Assembly (NCBI GenBank): GCA_945918815.1
Contig: CAMEIU010000002.1
Location: forward strand, 1 to 35,237
Length of the DNA: 35,237 nt
Source of the DNA: an uncultured Clostridia bacterium
Lineage (GTDB): Bacteria; Bacillota; Clostridia; Oscillospirales; Oscillospiraceae
Reading direction: 5' to 3'
Shown: piece after piece, positions 1 to 7,658 of the stretch
How the letters are laid out: each line of letters begins with the position of its first letter
How positions within the stretch are numbered: position 1 is the first letter of the stretch
Translations under genes and position numbers: made by a program
Notes under the pieces: generated by a model
Database searches by the model: none
What the model saw: the letters and a program-made list of their open reading frames with translations, nothing else
What the model was told of the DNA's origin: nothing

Positions 1-483
1 ATTCCCGAGGTGAAGCGGATCCGCTTCTTCATGACCTTCGGCCAGAGCTATCTGGACCACATGCGCTGTCTCGAGGACGTGGGCATGCTGTCCACCTCTC
101 CCATTCTCTTTGAGGGCCGGGAGATCGTGCCCATCCAGTTCCTGAAAGCCCTGCTGCCCGATCCGGCCAGCCTCGGGCCCCGGACCAAGGGTAAAACCAA
201 CATCGGCTGCATCTTCACCGGCAAGAAGGACGGCAAAGACAAGACCTACTACATCTACAACGTCTGCGACCATGAGGCCTGCTACAAAGAGGTCGGTTCC
301 CAGGCCATCAGCTACACCACCGGCGTGCCCGCCATGTGCGGCGCGTTGATGCTGCTGACCGGCCAGTGGAACAAGCCCGGCGTCTACACCGTGGAGGAAT
401 TCGATCCCGATCCCTTCCTGGACGCCCTGGACCGCTACGGCCTGCCCCGCAGTGAGAACCGCGCGCCGGTTCTGGTGGACTGA
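1..483 (+). CDS. Carboxynorspermidine/carboxyspermidine dehydrogenase, C-terminal part (saccharopine dehydrogenase family)
   Basis: The reading frame is open from base 1, so the start lies outside the window; about 160 C-terminal residues are present. The sequence resembles the C-terminal domain of LYS1/saccharopine-dehydrogenase-like enzymes. In the alternative polyamine route these reductively condense aspartate semialdehyde with putrescine or diaminopropane to give carboxyspermidine or carboxynorspermidine. The stretch with YNVCDHEACYKEVGSQAISYTTGVPA is typical of that family's substrate domain. The stop overlaps the start of nspC (TGATG at 481-485), so the two are translationally coupled, and this neighbour is the strongest support for the function. 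Which diamine is used cannot be told from the sequence. Confidence 0.85.
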   Translation: MPEVKRIRFFMTFGQSYLDHMRCLEDVGMLSTSPILFEGREIVPIQFLKALLPDPASLGPRTKGKTNIGCIFTGKKDGKDKTYYIYNVCDHEACYKEVGSQAISYTTGVPAMCGALMLLTGQWNKPGVYTVEEFDPDPFLDALDRYGLPRSENRAPVLVD

Positions 484-1682
484 TGGCGGTCTGTGATCCC
501 CGGCCGCCCTTTGCGGCTCTGACGGAGGACCTGCTCTGTGCCCCGCTGCCCACGCCCTGCTATGTGATTGACGAGGGGGCCCTGCGCCGCAACGGCGAGA
601 TTCTGGCAGGGGTGGCCCGGCGCACCGGCTGCAAAATCCTGCTGGCCCAGAAGGCTTTTTCCAATTTTAACCTGTACTCCGTTCTGGCCCCCTACCTGGA
701 CGGAACGGAGGCCAGCGGCCTCTATGAGGCCCGACTGGGGGCGGAGGAAATACCCGGGAAAGAGGTCCATGTGTTCTGCGCCGCCTACCGGCAGGCGGAC
801 TTTGACGCGCTGCTCCGTTACGCCGGCCATATCGTGTTCAACTCTCCCCGGCAGCTGCAAAAATTCGGCCCGGCGGCCAAGGCCGCGGGAAAAAGCGTCG
901 GCCTGCGGATCAACCCGGAACGCTCCACCCAGGATGGCCACGCCATCTACGATCCCTGCGCCCCCGGCAGCCGTTTGGGAACCACCCGGGCGCAATGGGA
1001 CGCCCAGATGACGCCGGAGCTGATTGCCATGCTGGACGGGCTCCACTTTCACACCCTCTGCGAGCAGGATTCCGACGCGCTGGAAATCACCCTGGCGGCC
1101 GTGGACCGGACCTTTGGGGACCTGCTGCCGCGGATGCAATGGCTGAACTGCGGCGGCGGGCACCATATCACTCGCCCCGGCTATGACATTCCCCGCCTGG
1201 AACGGTGTATCCGCACGGCCCGGGACCGCTGGGGCGTCCAGGTGTACCTGGAGCCGGGGGAAGCCTGCGCCCTCAACGCCGGATTCCTGATGACCCGGGT
1301 CCTGGCCGTGCTGCAAAACGGAGAGACCGCCGTCGCCATTCTGGACATGAGTGCCGCCTGCCACACGCCGGACGTGCTGGAAATGCCCTACCGGCCGCCT
1401 CTATACGGCGCGGGAGAGCCGGGTGAAAAGGCCCATACCTACCGCCTGGGCGGCCCCACCTGCCTGGCAGGCGACGTCCTCGGCGATTACAGCTTCGACA
1501 TGCCCCTGCACGAAGGAGACCTGCTGGTCTTCGGCGACATGGCGATTTACACCACCTGCAAAAACAACACCTTCAACGGCATGCCCCTGCCGCCCATCTA
1601 TGCACAGCGCAGCAATGGGAGCTTGGAATGCCTACGGGCCTTTGACTACAGCGATTTCAAGGGTCGGTTGGGAGGAAGGTAA
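483..1682 (+). CDS. nspC: Carboxynorspermidine/carboxyspermidine decarboxylase
   Basis: This is a PLP-dependent decarboxylase of the alanine-racemase fold (fold III), 399 residues, full length. It removes CO2 from carboxy(nor)spermidine to give (nor)spermidine. Visible motifs are LLAQKAFS with the PLP lysine at K57, HFHTLCEQ, NCGGGHH (PLP phosphate loop), EPGEA, and GPTCLAGD carrying the active-site cysteine from the other subunit. The ATG at 483 overlaps the upstream stop, forming a two-gene polyamine operon. A 10-bp stem-loop with a 3-nt loop lies just after the stop (about 1691-1713) but has no U-tract. Confidence 0.92.
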   Translation: MAVCDPRPPFAALTEDLLCAPLPTPCYVIDEGALRRNGEILAGVARRTGCKILLAQKAFSNFNLYSVLAPYLDGTEASGLYEARLGAEEIPGKEVHVFCAAYRQADFDALLRYAGHIVFNSPRQLQKFGPAAKAAGKSVGLRINPERSTQDGHAIYDPCAPGSRLGTTRAQWDAQMTPELIAMLDGLHFHTLCEQDSDALEITLAAVDRTFGDLLPRMQWLNCGGGHHITRPGYDIPRLERCIRTARDRWGVQVYLEPGEACALNAGFLMTRVLAVLQNGETAVAILDMSAACHTPDVLEMPYRPPLYGAGEPGEKAHTYRLGGPTCLAGDVLGDYSFDMPLHEGDLLVFGDMAIYTTCKNNTFNGMPLPPIYAQRSNGSLECLRAFDYSDFKGRLGGR

Positions 1683-1735
1683 GGTCTGATCTGTCTGCTG
1701 ATCCAGCAGGCAGGTGGATAAGATGTCAGCGTGGG

Positions 1736-1888
1736 AAATTGGGATTTGTTGAGGTGATGTATCGCCAATGTAGGGCGCGGCGACCCGACGCGCCGTTTGG
1801 CAGTTGATTCCAGGATGCAGTTGCCTGCATACGGCACGTCCAGTGGCCGTGCCCTACAGAAAGCCGTACATCGTCAAATCCCAATTTT
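1736..1888. repeat. Dispersed inverted-repeat element, family A, full copy
   Basis: A 153-bp element with imperfect terminal inverted repeats: the left end begins AAATTGGGATTTG and the right end finishes with CAAATCCCAATTTT. Inside is a core running from TGTAGGGCGCGGCGACC (1769) to GGCCGTGCCCTACA (ending 1858). The same core recurs at 20281-20370, inverted at 21455-21559, and at the right edge from 35175. The copies at 1736 and 35175 also share the outer arm. It has no coding capacity of its own; the short ORFs across it are chance. It could be a MITE or a REP/BIME-like element. Confidence 0.8.
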
Positions 1889-2077
1889 CTGAGCAGCCGG
1901 TATACAAAATACGCCCCCGGGATGGTTCTGAACTGCATCCCGTCAAGAGGGCAGTGAAAAAATATAAAATTTCCCGGCCGGCAGTCAAGTGGTTTTCCGA
2001 GTAACCCCGACCTCTGCTGCAGCACTACTTGCACTTCCTTCTCCGTTTAGGTATCTCCGGACTATTTTTACTTTGGG
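1889..2077. other. Non-coding stretch between repeat and insertion sequence
   Basis: This AT-richer segment lies between the family A repeat and the left end of the insertion sequence. It holds no ORF with a credible ribosome-binding site and no RNA gene that I recognise. It may include remnants of the pre-insertion intergenic region, and the left end of the insertion sequence could begin as early as about 2051. Confidence 0.5.
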
Positions 2078-3187
2078 TATAGTCGCAAATTAAGGACCTG
2101 AGACATTTATGGGACAGCATCAGGTGTATAATGGAGTCATCAAGAGCAGGGGAGCGATTAAGATGACCCACAAAGAGTTACGCGCGATGCTGGAACAGCT
2201 CAACGAATACCAATTGAAGCAAATCAGCCAAGCCGCCATGCGGTTTCTGGCGTTGAACCAGGAGCTTGCTGAGATTGAGCCAGATGCCTGCCCGTGCTGT
2301 GGAGATCAGAATGCAGTGTTTATCCGCAAGGGCGTCCAATGTGGGAGGCAGCGCTTCCAGTGCAAGTCCTGCGGCAGGAAGTTTACCTACGACACCAAGC
2401 AGTTGACCTCCAACTCCCATCAACCCACGGAATCCTGGGTTATTGTGCTGGAAGATACGCTGTCTTTGGCATCGCTGGATTCTACCGCTGAAAAGATCGG
2501 CGTTTGCCACTCCACTGCCTTCCATATGCGTCACAAGCTGCTGGTGTATATGGAAGAAATTGTGACAAGCTCTGCGCCGTTGGAGGCTCTGATCGAGGCA
2601 GACGAGACATATATGATCGAGTCTCAGAAAGGCACAAAGGTCACGCACAGGAAGCCCAGAAGGCACGGAGAAACCTCTGGGAAAAGGGGCCTGTCAAACG
2701 AACAGATGTGCATTTGCGTTGCCACTGACCGCGACCATCACGTGATTGCCCGCTGTGTCAACCGTGCGAAGCCGGGTTCCGAAGACATCATGAACGCCCT
2801 GGGCGACCATATTGCAGAAAAGTCTGTTCTGATCTTCGACGGGATCACAAGCTACAACTACTTGGCTGAGCAGAAGGAATGCGAGAAGGTCTCTCTGGTT
2901 GGTCACGAGTCCTACAACAAGGTTTTTCACCTGAATACAGTGAACAGCCTCCACAGCCGCTTCAAAGAAATGATGCGGAAGCTCCGCGGCGTTGCCACCA
3001 AGTACCTCAATCGCTATACCGCTCTGTTCTCTCTGATTGCCATGACTGCGGCCTGCTCCGTAACTGAGGCCGCCGACCAGCTTCGCCGCTCCCTGCGCTC
3101 TCTCCGGCTCCCTGTAACCATTGAATCCGTAAAGTCCTTGAATATCCTCGCGATTTGAATCATTAGGTCCTCATTTTGCGACTAACA
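2078..3187 (+). mobile_element. IS1595-family insertion sequence
   Basis: A single transposase gene is flanked by imperfect inverted repeats. The left end reads TAGTCGCAAATTAAGGACCTGA (around 2080-2101). The right end, read on the other strand, gives TAGTCGCAAAATGAGGACCTAA (around 3163-3184). Similarity may extend further out, since CCGGA occurs at matching distances on both sides, so the exact boundaries and target duplication are uncertain. The transposase is intact, so the copy may be active or recent. It sits between nspC and deoC, next to a dispersed repeat. Confidence 0.75.
2163..3158 (+). CDS. IS1595-family (ISXO2-like) transposase
   Basis: The protein has 331 residues. An N-terminal zinc ribbon has two CxxC pairs (C43/C46 and C67/C70) and is followed by a helix-turn-helix region. 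The ISXO2-type catalytic domain follows, with candidate acidic residues D147 (EADETY) and D226 (LIFDGIT) and the family's H-x-N-T segment around residues 256-259, ahead of a basic helix. The start at 2163 is chosen because AGGGGAG lies 8 nt upstream; an in-frame ATG at 2109 lacks such a site. No frameshift is seen. Confidence 0.88.
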   Translation: MTHKELRAMLEQLNEYQLKQISQAAMRFLALNQELAEIEPDACPCCGDQNAVFIRKGVQCGRQRFQCKSCGRKFTYDTKQLTSNSHQPTESWVIVLEDTLSLASLDSTAEKIGVCHSTAFHMRHKLLVYMEEIVTSSAPLEALIEADETYMIESQKGTKVTHRKPRRHGETSGKRGLSNEQMCICVATDRDHHVIARCVNRAKPGSEDIMNALGDHIAEKSVLIFDGITSYNYLAEQKECEKVSLVGHESYNKVFHLNTVNSLHSRFKEMMRKLRGVATKYLNRYTALFSLIAMTAACSVTEAADQLRRSLRSLRLPVTIESVKSLNILAI

Positions 3188-3234
3188 CTTTTACTTTCTC
3201 TTCCGGACTTAGTTTTGGCTTTTGTGACATGACA

Positions 3235-3294
3235 ATGCTCCCTCCATGATTGACAGTGTTTTTTCTTTTTCACTGTCTCTCATAGAGGGAGCAT
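3235..3294. repeat. Long hairpin, 24-nt arms, beyond the IS right end
   Basis: The arms at 3235-3258 and 3271-3294 are reverse complements at 21 of 24 positions, around a pyrimidine-rich 12-nt loop (TTTTTTCTTTTT). No U-tract follows on either strand, so it is not a standard terminator. It lies between the right end of the insertion sequence and the 3' end of deoC and may dampen read-through from both sides. Whether it belongs to the mobile element is not clear. Confidence 0.7.
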
Positions 3295-3325
3295 ATCATT
3301 CCCCGGGGGCGTATGCTTTGTTCTT

Positions 3326-3985
3326 TTACAGCAGTCCTTCGGCTTTGACGATTTTGACCACGCGGCTGGTGCCCAGGCGGGAGGCGCCCAGTTCCAGGAA
3401 GGTTTCGGCGTCGGCGATGGAGGAGATGCCGCCGGCGGCTTTGATCTTCACATGGGGCGCCACGTGGGCGGCGAACAGCTCCACATCGTGGAAGGTGGCC
3501 CCGGCGGTGGAGAAGCCGGTGGATGTCTTGATATAATCCGCGCCGGATTGGGAGACGATCTCACACATCTTGATCTTCTCCTCATCGGTCAAGAGGCAGG
3601 TCTCAATGATGACCTTCAGGAGTTTCCCCTGGCAGGCCTCCTTGACGGCCCGGATCTCCGCCAGAAGTTCCTCATACCTGGCGTCCTTCAGCCAGCCGAT
3701 GTTGATGACCATGTCGATCTCGTCGGCGCCGTTGGCCACGGCGTCCCGGGTCTCGAAGCACTTGGCTGCCGTGGTGGAATAGCCGTTGGGGAAGCCGATG
3801 ACCGTGCAGATGGCCAGCTTGTCGCCCACATAGTCCTTGGCCTGCTTCACATAGGATGCGGGAATGCAGACCGAGGCGGTCTTGTACTTCATGCCATCGT
3901 CGCAGATGGCTTGGATCTGTTCCCAGGTGGCCGTCTGGGCCAGCAGGGTGTGGTCGCATTTGGAAAGAACGGTTTGAATGTCCAT
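3326..3985 (-). CDS. deoC: Deoxyribose-phosphate aldolase
   Basis: This TIM-barrel class I aldolase (219 residues) splits 2-deoxyribose-5-phosphate into glyceraldehyde-3-phosphate and acetaldehyde in deoxynucleoside breakdown. Visible catalytic elements are D91 in EIDMVIN, the Schiff-base lysine K153 in YIKTSTGF, and K182 in KIKAAGG. I chose the ATG at 3985, which has AGGAGGT 7 nt upstream. An in-frame ATG at 4015 overlaps the preceding stop (ATGA) but lacks a good site. It is the last gene of the long minus-strand run and lies 26 nt after the SGNH-deacetylase gene. Confidence 0.95.
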   Translation of the reverse strand: MDIQTVLSKCDHTLLAQTATWEQIQAICDDGMKYKTASVCIPASYVKQAKDYVGDKLAICTVIGFPNGYSTTAAKCFETRDAVANGADEIDMVINIGWLKDARYEELLAEIRAVKEACQGKLLKVIIETCLLTDEEKIKMCEIVSQSGADYIKTSTGFSTAGATFHDVELFAAHVAPHVKIKAAGGISSIADAETFLELGASRLGTSRVVKIVKAEGLL

Positions 3986-4011
3986 TGCAAAAACCTCCTG
4001 TTTGCTGTGAT

Positions 4012-5859
4012 TCATTTATATGCCTGCTGCAGAAGGGCAAGCAGCCCGTCTGACGTAACAGAATCGTCCATGCCCAGCCGCTTCATGGCATACAGGGTCT
4101 GGGGCAGCCCCCGTACCACCGTGTTGACGCCGGAATTGGTGGAGAGGGTCACCCGGACGCCCAGGGTCTCCAGGACCCACTGGGTCAGGGTGCTGTACAT
4201 GCCGCCGGGATAGGCCAGCACATCCACCGTCTCTCCGGTGGCGGCCTCCAACTCCTGACGGCTGCGGGTGAAGTCGGCGGTCAGGGCTGCCACATAGTCT
4301 TCCTCGCCCTCGCCGGGCAGGGGCAGGATATTTTCCCGCAGCGCATCTCCGCCATCCTCAAAGGGCGGCCACTGGTGCATATCATAGGTGTGGCTCTGAA
4401 CGCTGATCAGGCCGGAATCGACCATTTCCGCCGCCTGTTCGTAGGAGAAGTGGGGCGTCATGGCATATTCCGTGTCCTTATAGGTGTCCTTGCCCACGGA
4501 CACGCCGATGGCAAAGATCGTGGCCTTCATGTTGTACTTCTGCAAAATGGGATAGGCCAGCGCATAATTGCTGAGATAGCCGTCGTCAAAGGTGATCACC
4601 ACCGGCTTTTCCGGCAATGCCGCGCCCGCATAGACATAGGCTTGCAGCTCGTCAAAGGAGACCGCCGTATAGCCGTTCTCAGCCAGGGTGTGGATCTGGG
4701 CCTCAAAGGCCTCGGTGGAGATGGTCTCACCGCCGGATTCGCCCTCCGTCAGATGGTGGTACATGAGAATCGGGACCTGGGCGGAGATTTCCGATGCCTG
4801 CAAAGGCTGCGCGTCCAGGGCGGCCTCCATGTGCGCCCGGGCGTTGTCCGCCGTCACATAGACGCCGAAGTCCTCCGGGATCCACCGGCTGTTGTCCCCG
4901 GCGATGCGGGCCGCCATCATCTCGCCCACGTTGTTGCGGAAGTGGGTGGCGTCGTAGAAATACCTTGGCTCACAGCTGACGCTGCTGCAGGAGAAGTCCC
5001 AATAGGGCGTCACCTGGGCCAGGGCTTCATAGAACCGCACCACGGCCTCCCGGTCAAAGCTCTGGAAATAGTCCTTGTACACGGGGCCTGCCACCACAAT
5101 CAGCTCCACCCCGGCCGCCTGGCACATATCCCGGATGGCCGCCACGCTGTTCATGCAGTTCTCCGTCTGATACAGGCCGTAGGGACCGTACTGGGGATAG
5201 TCGGTGAAGACGGGATAGGCTTCCAGGTAGTCCGCCAGGCTGCCGATGGGCTCCGCGTCCCGGACCCGCTTGTCATAGACGCCGGTGGCCTCGTCAAAGA
5301 CGTCGAAGGACTGGGGCAGCAGGGTGTCCTGCCGCAGGGCTTTCAGCTTCGCCAGACCAAACTGCGGATTTGCCAGCAGATACCGGGAATAGTAGGACAG
5401 GGCCGAGGTATCCGGGTCCGTCTGGTAGTGCAGGTTCTTGGTCAGATTGTTGGATTCCTCGTCATAGGTGATGCCGTTGTCAATGTAGACGTTGAGAATC
5501 AGATACCGGACCTCATAATGGTCGATGAGATACCGGGCGATTTTTTCGCAGTCCAGCATGTCGGCGTCATACATGATGAGATTATAAAAATTGGCATCGT
5601 AGAGCTGATTGAAGGCCTCCGTGGGGAAAGAGCTGGTGGAGGAGCAGCCCAGAATGTAGGAATCATATTCCTCGTGGTGGGTGTCCAGATAGGAGATCTT
5701 CGCCACACGGGGATTGTTGGTCTCGTCGTAGGAAAACCACTGAAACAGCGGATCCCCGAAGGCCCCGAAGGGGTCCGTGACATAGTTGAACGCCATGACC
5801 AGACCCACCAGCAGCGCCACCGTCAGGCAGAAGAGACCGACCCATTTTTTTGCTTTCAA
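4012..5859 (-). CDS. DltD-like SGNH domain fused to NodB polysaccharide deacetylase, membrane anchored
   Basis: The 615-residue protein has three parts. Residues 7-24 form one N-terminal membrane anchor, so the rest is probably outside the cell. Residues 60-320 resemble the SGNH/DltD-AlgX group: LGCSSTSS gives a GxS nucleophile candidate at S73, and YDATHF gives the D303-x-x-H306 pair. Residues 360-612 are a NodB deacetylase with PILMYHH, TFDDGY (D425/D426), SHTYDMH (H490, H495) and AYPGG, resembling PgaB/IcaB enzymes. The start codon is TTG, with AGGTGG about 8 nt upstream overlapping the stop of the MBOAT gene. I infer that it transfers an acyl group to a surface glycan and also removes N-acetyl groups. 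The polymer is unknown. Confidence 0.82.
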   Translation of the reverse strand: MKAKKWVGLFCLTVALLVGLVMAFNYVTDPFGAFGDPLFQWFSYDETNNPRVAKISYLDTHHEEYDSYILGCSSTSSFPTEAFNQLYDANFYNLIMYDADMLDCEKIARYLIDHYEVRYLILNVYIDNGITYDEESNNLTKNLHYQTDPDTSALSYYSRYLLANPQFGLAKLKALRQDTLLPQSFDVFDEATGVYDKRVRDAEPIGSLADYLEAYPVFTDYPQYGPYGLYQTENCMNSVAAIRDMCQAAGVELIVVAGPVYKDYFQSFDREAVVRFYEALAQVTPYWDFSCSSVSCEPRYFYDATHFRNNVGEMMAARIAGDNSRWIPEDFGVYVTADNARAHMEAALDAQPLQASEISAQVPILMYHHLTEGESGGETISTEAFEAQIHTLAENGYTAVSFDELQAYVYAGAALPEKPVVITFDDGYLSNYALAYPILQKYNMKATIFAIGVSVGKDTYKDTEYAMTPHFSYEQAAEMVDSGLISVQSHTYDMHQWPPFEDGGDALRENILPLPGEGEEDYVAALTADFTRSRQELEAATGETVDVLAYPGGMYSTLTQWVLETLGVRVTLSTNSGVNTVVRGLPQTLYAMKRLGMDDSVTSDGLLALLQQAYK

Positions 5860-5870
5860 GGTTCCACCAC

Positions 5871-7427
5871 CTAAAACTGCTTATAGATAAATTCCGAAGA
5901 GATATAGCCCGTTCGGAACACGCCCAGAAACAGCACCGCCGCCACAATCAGCACCATGGCCAGCCATTGCACCAGCGCGTTCTTCTGTTCCAGGGCCTCG
6001 CGGACATGGCCGCCGCGCTCCTGGTAGAATTCCACCGCCAGGACCGCCGCCATGCCCAGGAAGATCACCACCAGGTCGCCGCCGGTCAGGCCCAGGGACA
6101 GGAGGGTCCCATCGGCCAGCTGGCCCAGGCGGACGTCGGTAAACGTGGTCTTCAAAAGCCGCAGGGCGGTCAGAAGCCGCGGCGCGCGGGTCAGATACCG
6201 GCCCAGGAACACCAGGAGGCTGGTCCTGGCCATCATAAAGATCCGCCAGCCCAGGGACTTGTCCTGAATGTGCAATGCGGCCTTCCAGACCTGGAACCGC
6301 CGCTCCATCAAAAGAGAAGCCGTGATCACCGCGCCGTTCCAGAAGCCGAAGACAATATACTTGAGGCTGGCGCCGTGCCAGACGCCGATGACAAAGTAGA
6401 CCACAAAGGTCGCCAGAGAAGTGGCGAAGATCTTGCCCGGCAGGCCGCCGATGTGCTTCCTTGCCCACTTGCCCAGGCGGGCAAAGGGCTTGGACAGGGA
6501 CAAGGGATAGAACAGGTAATCCCGCATCCACTGGCCCAGGGTGATGTGCCAGCGCCGCCAATAATCCGTCAGAGAAGTGGCGAAGATGGGGCGGCGGAAG
6601 TTCTCCGCCATCTCAATGCCCAGTATTCTGGCCACGCCCCGGGTGATGTCGATGCCGCCGGAGAAGTCGCAATACAATTGAATGCAGTAGAGCAGAATGG
6701 AAAAAGCGACAACGATGCCGCCATAGGGGCAGTTTTCCTTGACGACCGCGTTGACCAGCACCGCCGCCCGGTCTGCGATGACCAGCTTCTTGAAATAGCC
6801 CCACAGGGCCAGCTGGATTCCAAACTGCACATTCCGCCAGTCCAGGCTCCGCTCCGCCGTCAGCTGGGGGGCCAGGGCGTCATAACGTCCGATGGGACCC
6901 TGGACCATCTGGGGAAAGAAGGACACAAACAGGGCGTATTTGGCGATGTTCCGCTGGGCCTCCACCTTGCCGCGGTAGACGTCGATGACATAGCCCACCG
7001 ACTGGAAGATGAAGAAGGACAGGCCCAGGGGCATGACAAAGTCCCAGCGCGGCATATGGCCGCCCAGGCCGGAGGGCAGAAGGCCCACGGTGAAATTCCA
7101 GTATTTCATGGCGAACAGCAGGCCGAAGCACAGGAGGCAGGCCGCTGCGGCGATCTGCTTTTTTCTGCGTTTGATCTGCGCCTGTCCGGCCTTGTCGTCC
7201 TTGGGCAGGGCCTTCCGGCGGCGGTTCTGCCGGTCCAGCAGCAGGCCGCAGCCCCAGGTCACCAGGATCACGCCCAGGAGCCAGACCAGGGCCTGGAAAC
7301 CGCCGGCCAGATAGAAGACCATGCTGGCCGCCAGCAGCAGAATCCACTGGAACCGCCGCGGGGCCAGATAGTACAGCACAACGGTCAGCCCGGCCAGGAC
7401 CAGGAAGGACCAGGAGGTAAAGGCCAT
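5871..7427 (-). CDS. MBOAT O-acyltransferase (DltB/AlgI-like) with DltX-like C-terminal tail
   Basis: This multi-pass membrane acyltransferase has 518 residues. Family marks are MVQGPIGRY (175-181), QLYCDFSGGID (250-260), YWRRWHITLGQWMRDYLFYPL (about 289-309, H294) and GVWHGAS with the conserved histidine H351. It should move an acyl group from a cytosolic carrier across the membrane. The protein ends in SEFIYKQF. As I recall, the small protein DltX ends in a similar FIYxxF motif whose tyrosine carries D-Ala during teichoic acid alanylation; here it would be Y515, built into the MBOAT protein. It starts 3 nt after the carrier gene's stop, and the SGNH gene starts 11 nt after its own stop. Confidence 0.92.
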   Translation of the reverse strand: MAFTSWSFLVLAGLTVVLYYLAPRRFQWILLLAASMVFYLAGGFQALVWLLGVILVTWGCGLLLDRQNRRRKALPKDDKAGQAQIKRRKKQIAAAACLLCFGLLFAMKYWNFTVGLLPSGLGGHMPRWDFVMPLGLSFFIFQSVGYVIDVYRGKVEAQRNIAKYALFVSFFPQMVQGPIGRYDALAPQLTAERSLDWRNVQFGIQLALWGYFKKLVIADRAAVLVNAVVKENCPYGGIVVAFSILLYCIQLYCDFSGGIDITRGVARILGIEMAENFRRPIFATSLTDYWRRWHITLGQWMRDYLFYPLSLSKPFARLGKWARKHIGGLPGKIFATSLATFVVYFVIGVWHGASLKYIVFGFWNGAVITASLLMERRFQVWKAALHIQDKSLGWRIFMMARTSLLVFLGRYLTRAPRLLTALRLLKTTFTDVRLGQLADGTLLSLGLTGGDLVVIFLGMAAVLAVEFYQERGGHVREALEQKNALVQWLAMVLIVAAVLFLGVFRTGYISSEFIYKQF

Positions 7428-7430
7428 GGC

Positions 7431-7658
7431 TTATCCCTGGGCCCGCTGGATCATCTCCACCATGGCGTCCACGGTGTTGAAGTTCTCCGGCTGTAGGTCT
7501 TCCACGCTGAGCTCCACATCAAAAGCCGCCATGAATTCGGACACGATGGAGACGATATCCAGAGAATCCACCAGACCGTCGTCGATGAGGGCGGTCTCGT
7601 GTTCAAAGTCAATGCCGGGACACAGCTCCGTCAGGATGTTCAAAACTTGCTCTTTCAT
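7431..7658 (-). CDS. Acyl carrier protein (DltC-like)
   Basis: A small acidic carrier protein of 75 residues. The phosphopantetheine serine is S32 in GLVDSLDIV, the canonical DSL site. It should receive the group activated by the adenylation protein at 8424-9953 and present it to the MBOAT protein. The ATG at 7658 overlaps the stop of the GNAT gene by 4 nt (ATGA) and has GGAAAGGA upstream; longer frames starting at 7700 lie inside the GNAT gene and are not favoured. A phosphopantetheinyl transferase would have to be encoded elsewhere. Confidence 0.93.
   Translation of the reverse strand: MKEQVLNILTELCPGIDFEHETALIDDGLVDSLDIVSIVSEFMAAFDVELSVEDLQPENFNTVDAMVEMIQRAQG

Noticed and set aside
1726..2034. 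Small ORFs on both strands over the family A repeat
   Set aside because: They reuse repeat sequence (the same peptide recurs at 20238-20349) and have no ribosome-binding site.
3235..3294. Rho-independent terminator for deoC or the transposase
   Set aside because: No U-tract follows the stem on either strand; only the loop is T-rich on the plus strand.
4375..5874. Long plus-strand open frame (499 codons) antisense to the SGNH-deacetylase gene
   Set aside because: Its translation is low-complexity and rich in G, V, H and Q, with no motif, and it follows from GC-rich third positions of the real gene. The same applies to frames at 5850-7496, 8370-10145, 13833-15035, 16270-17529, 21570-23057, 29880-31922 and 32023-33615.
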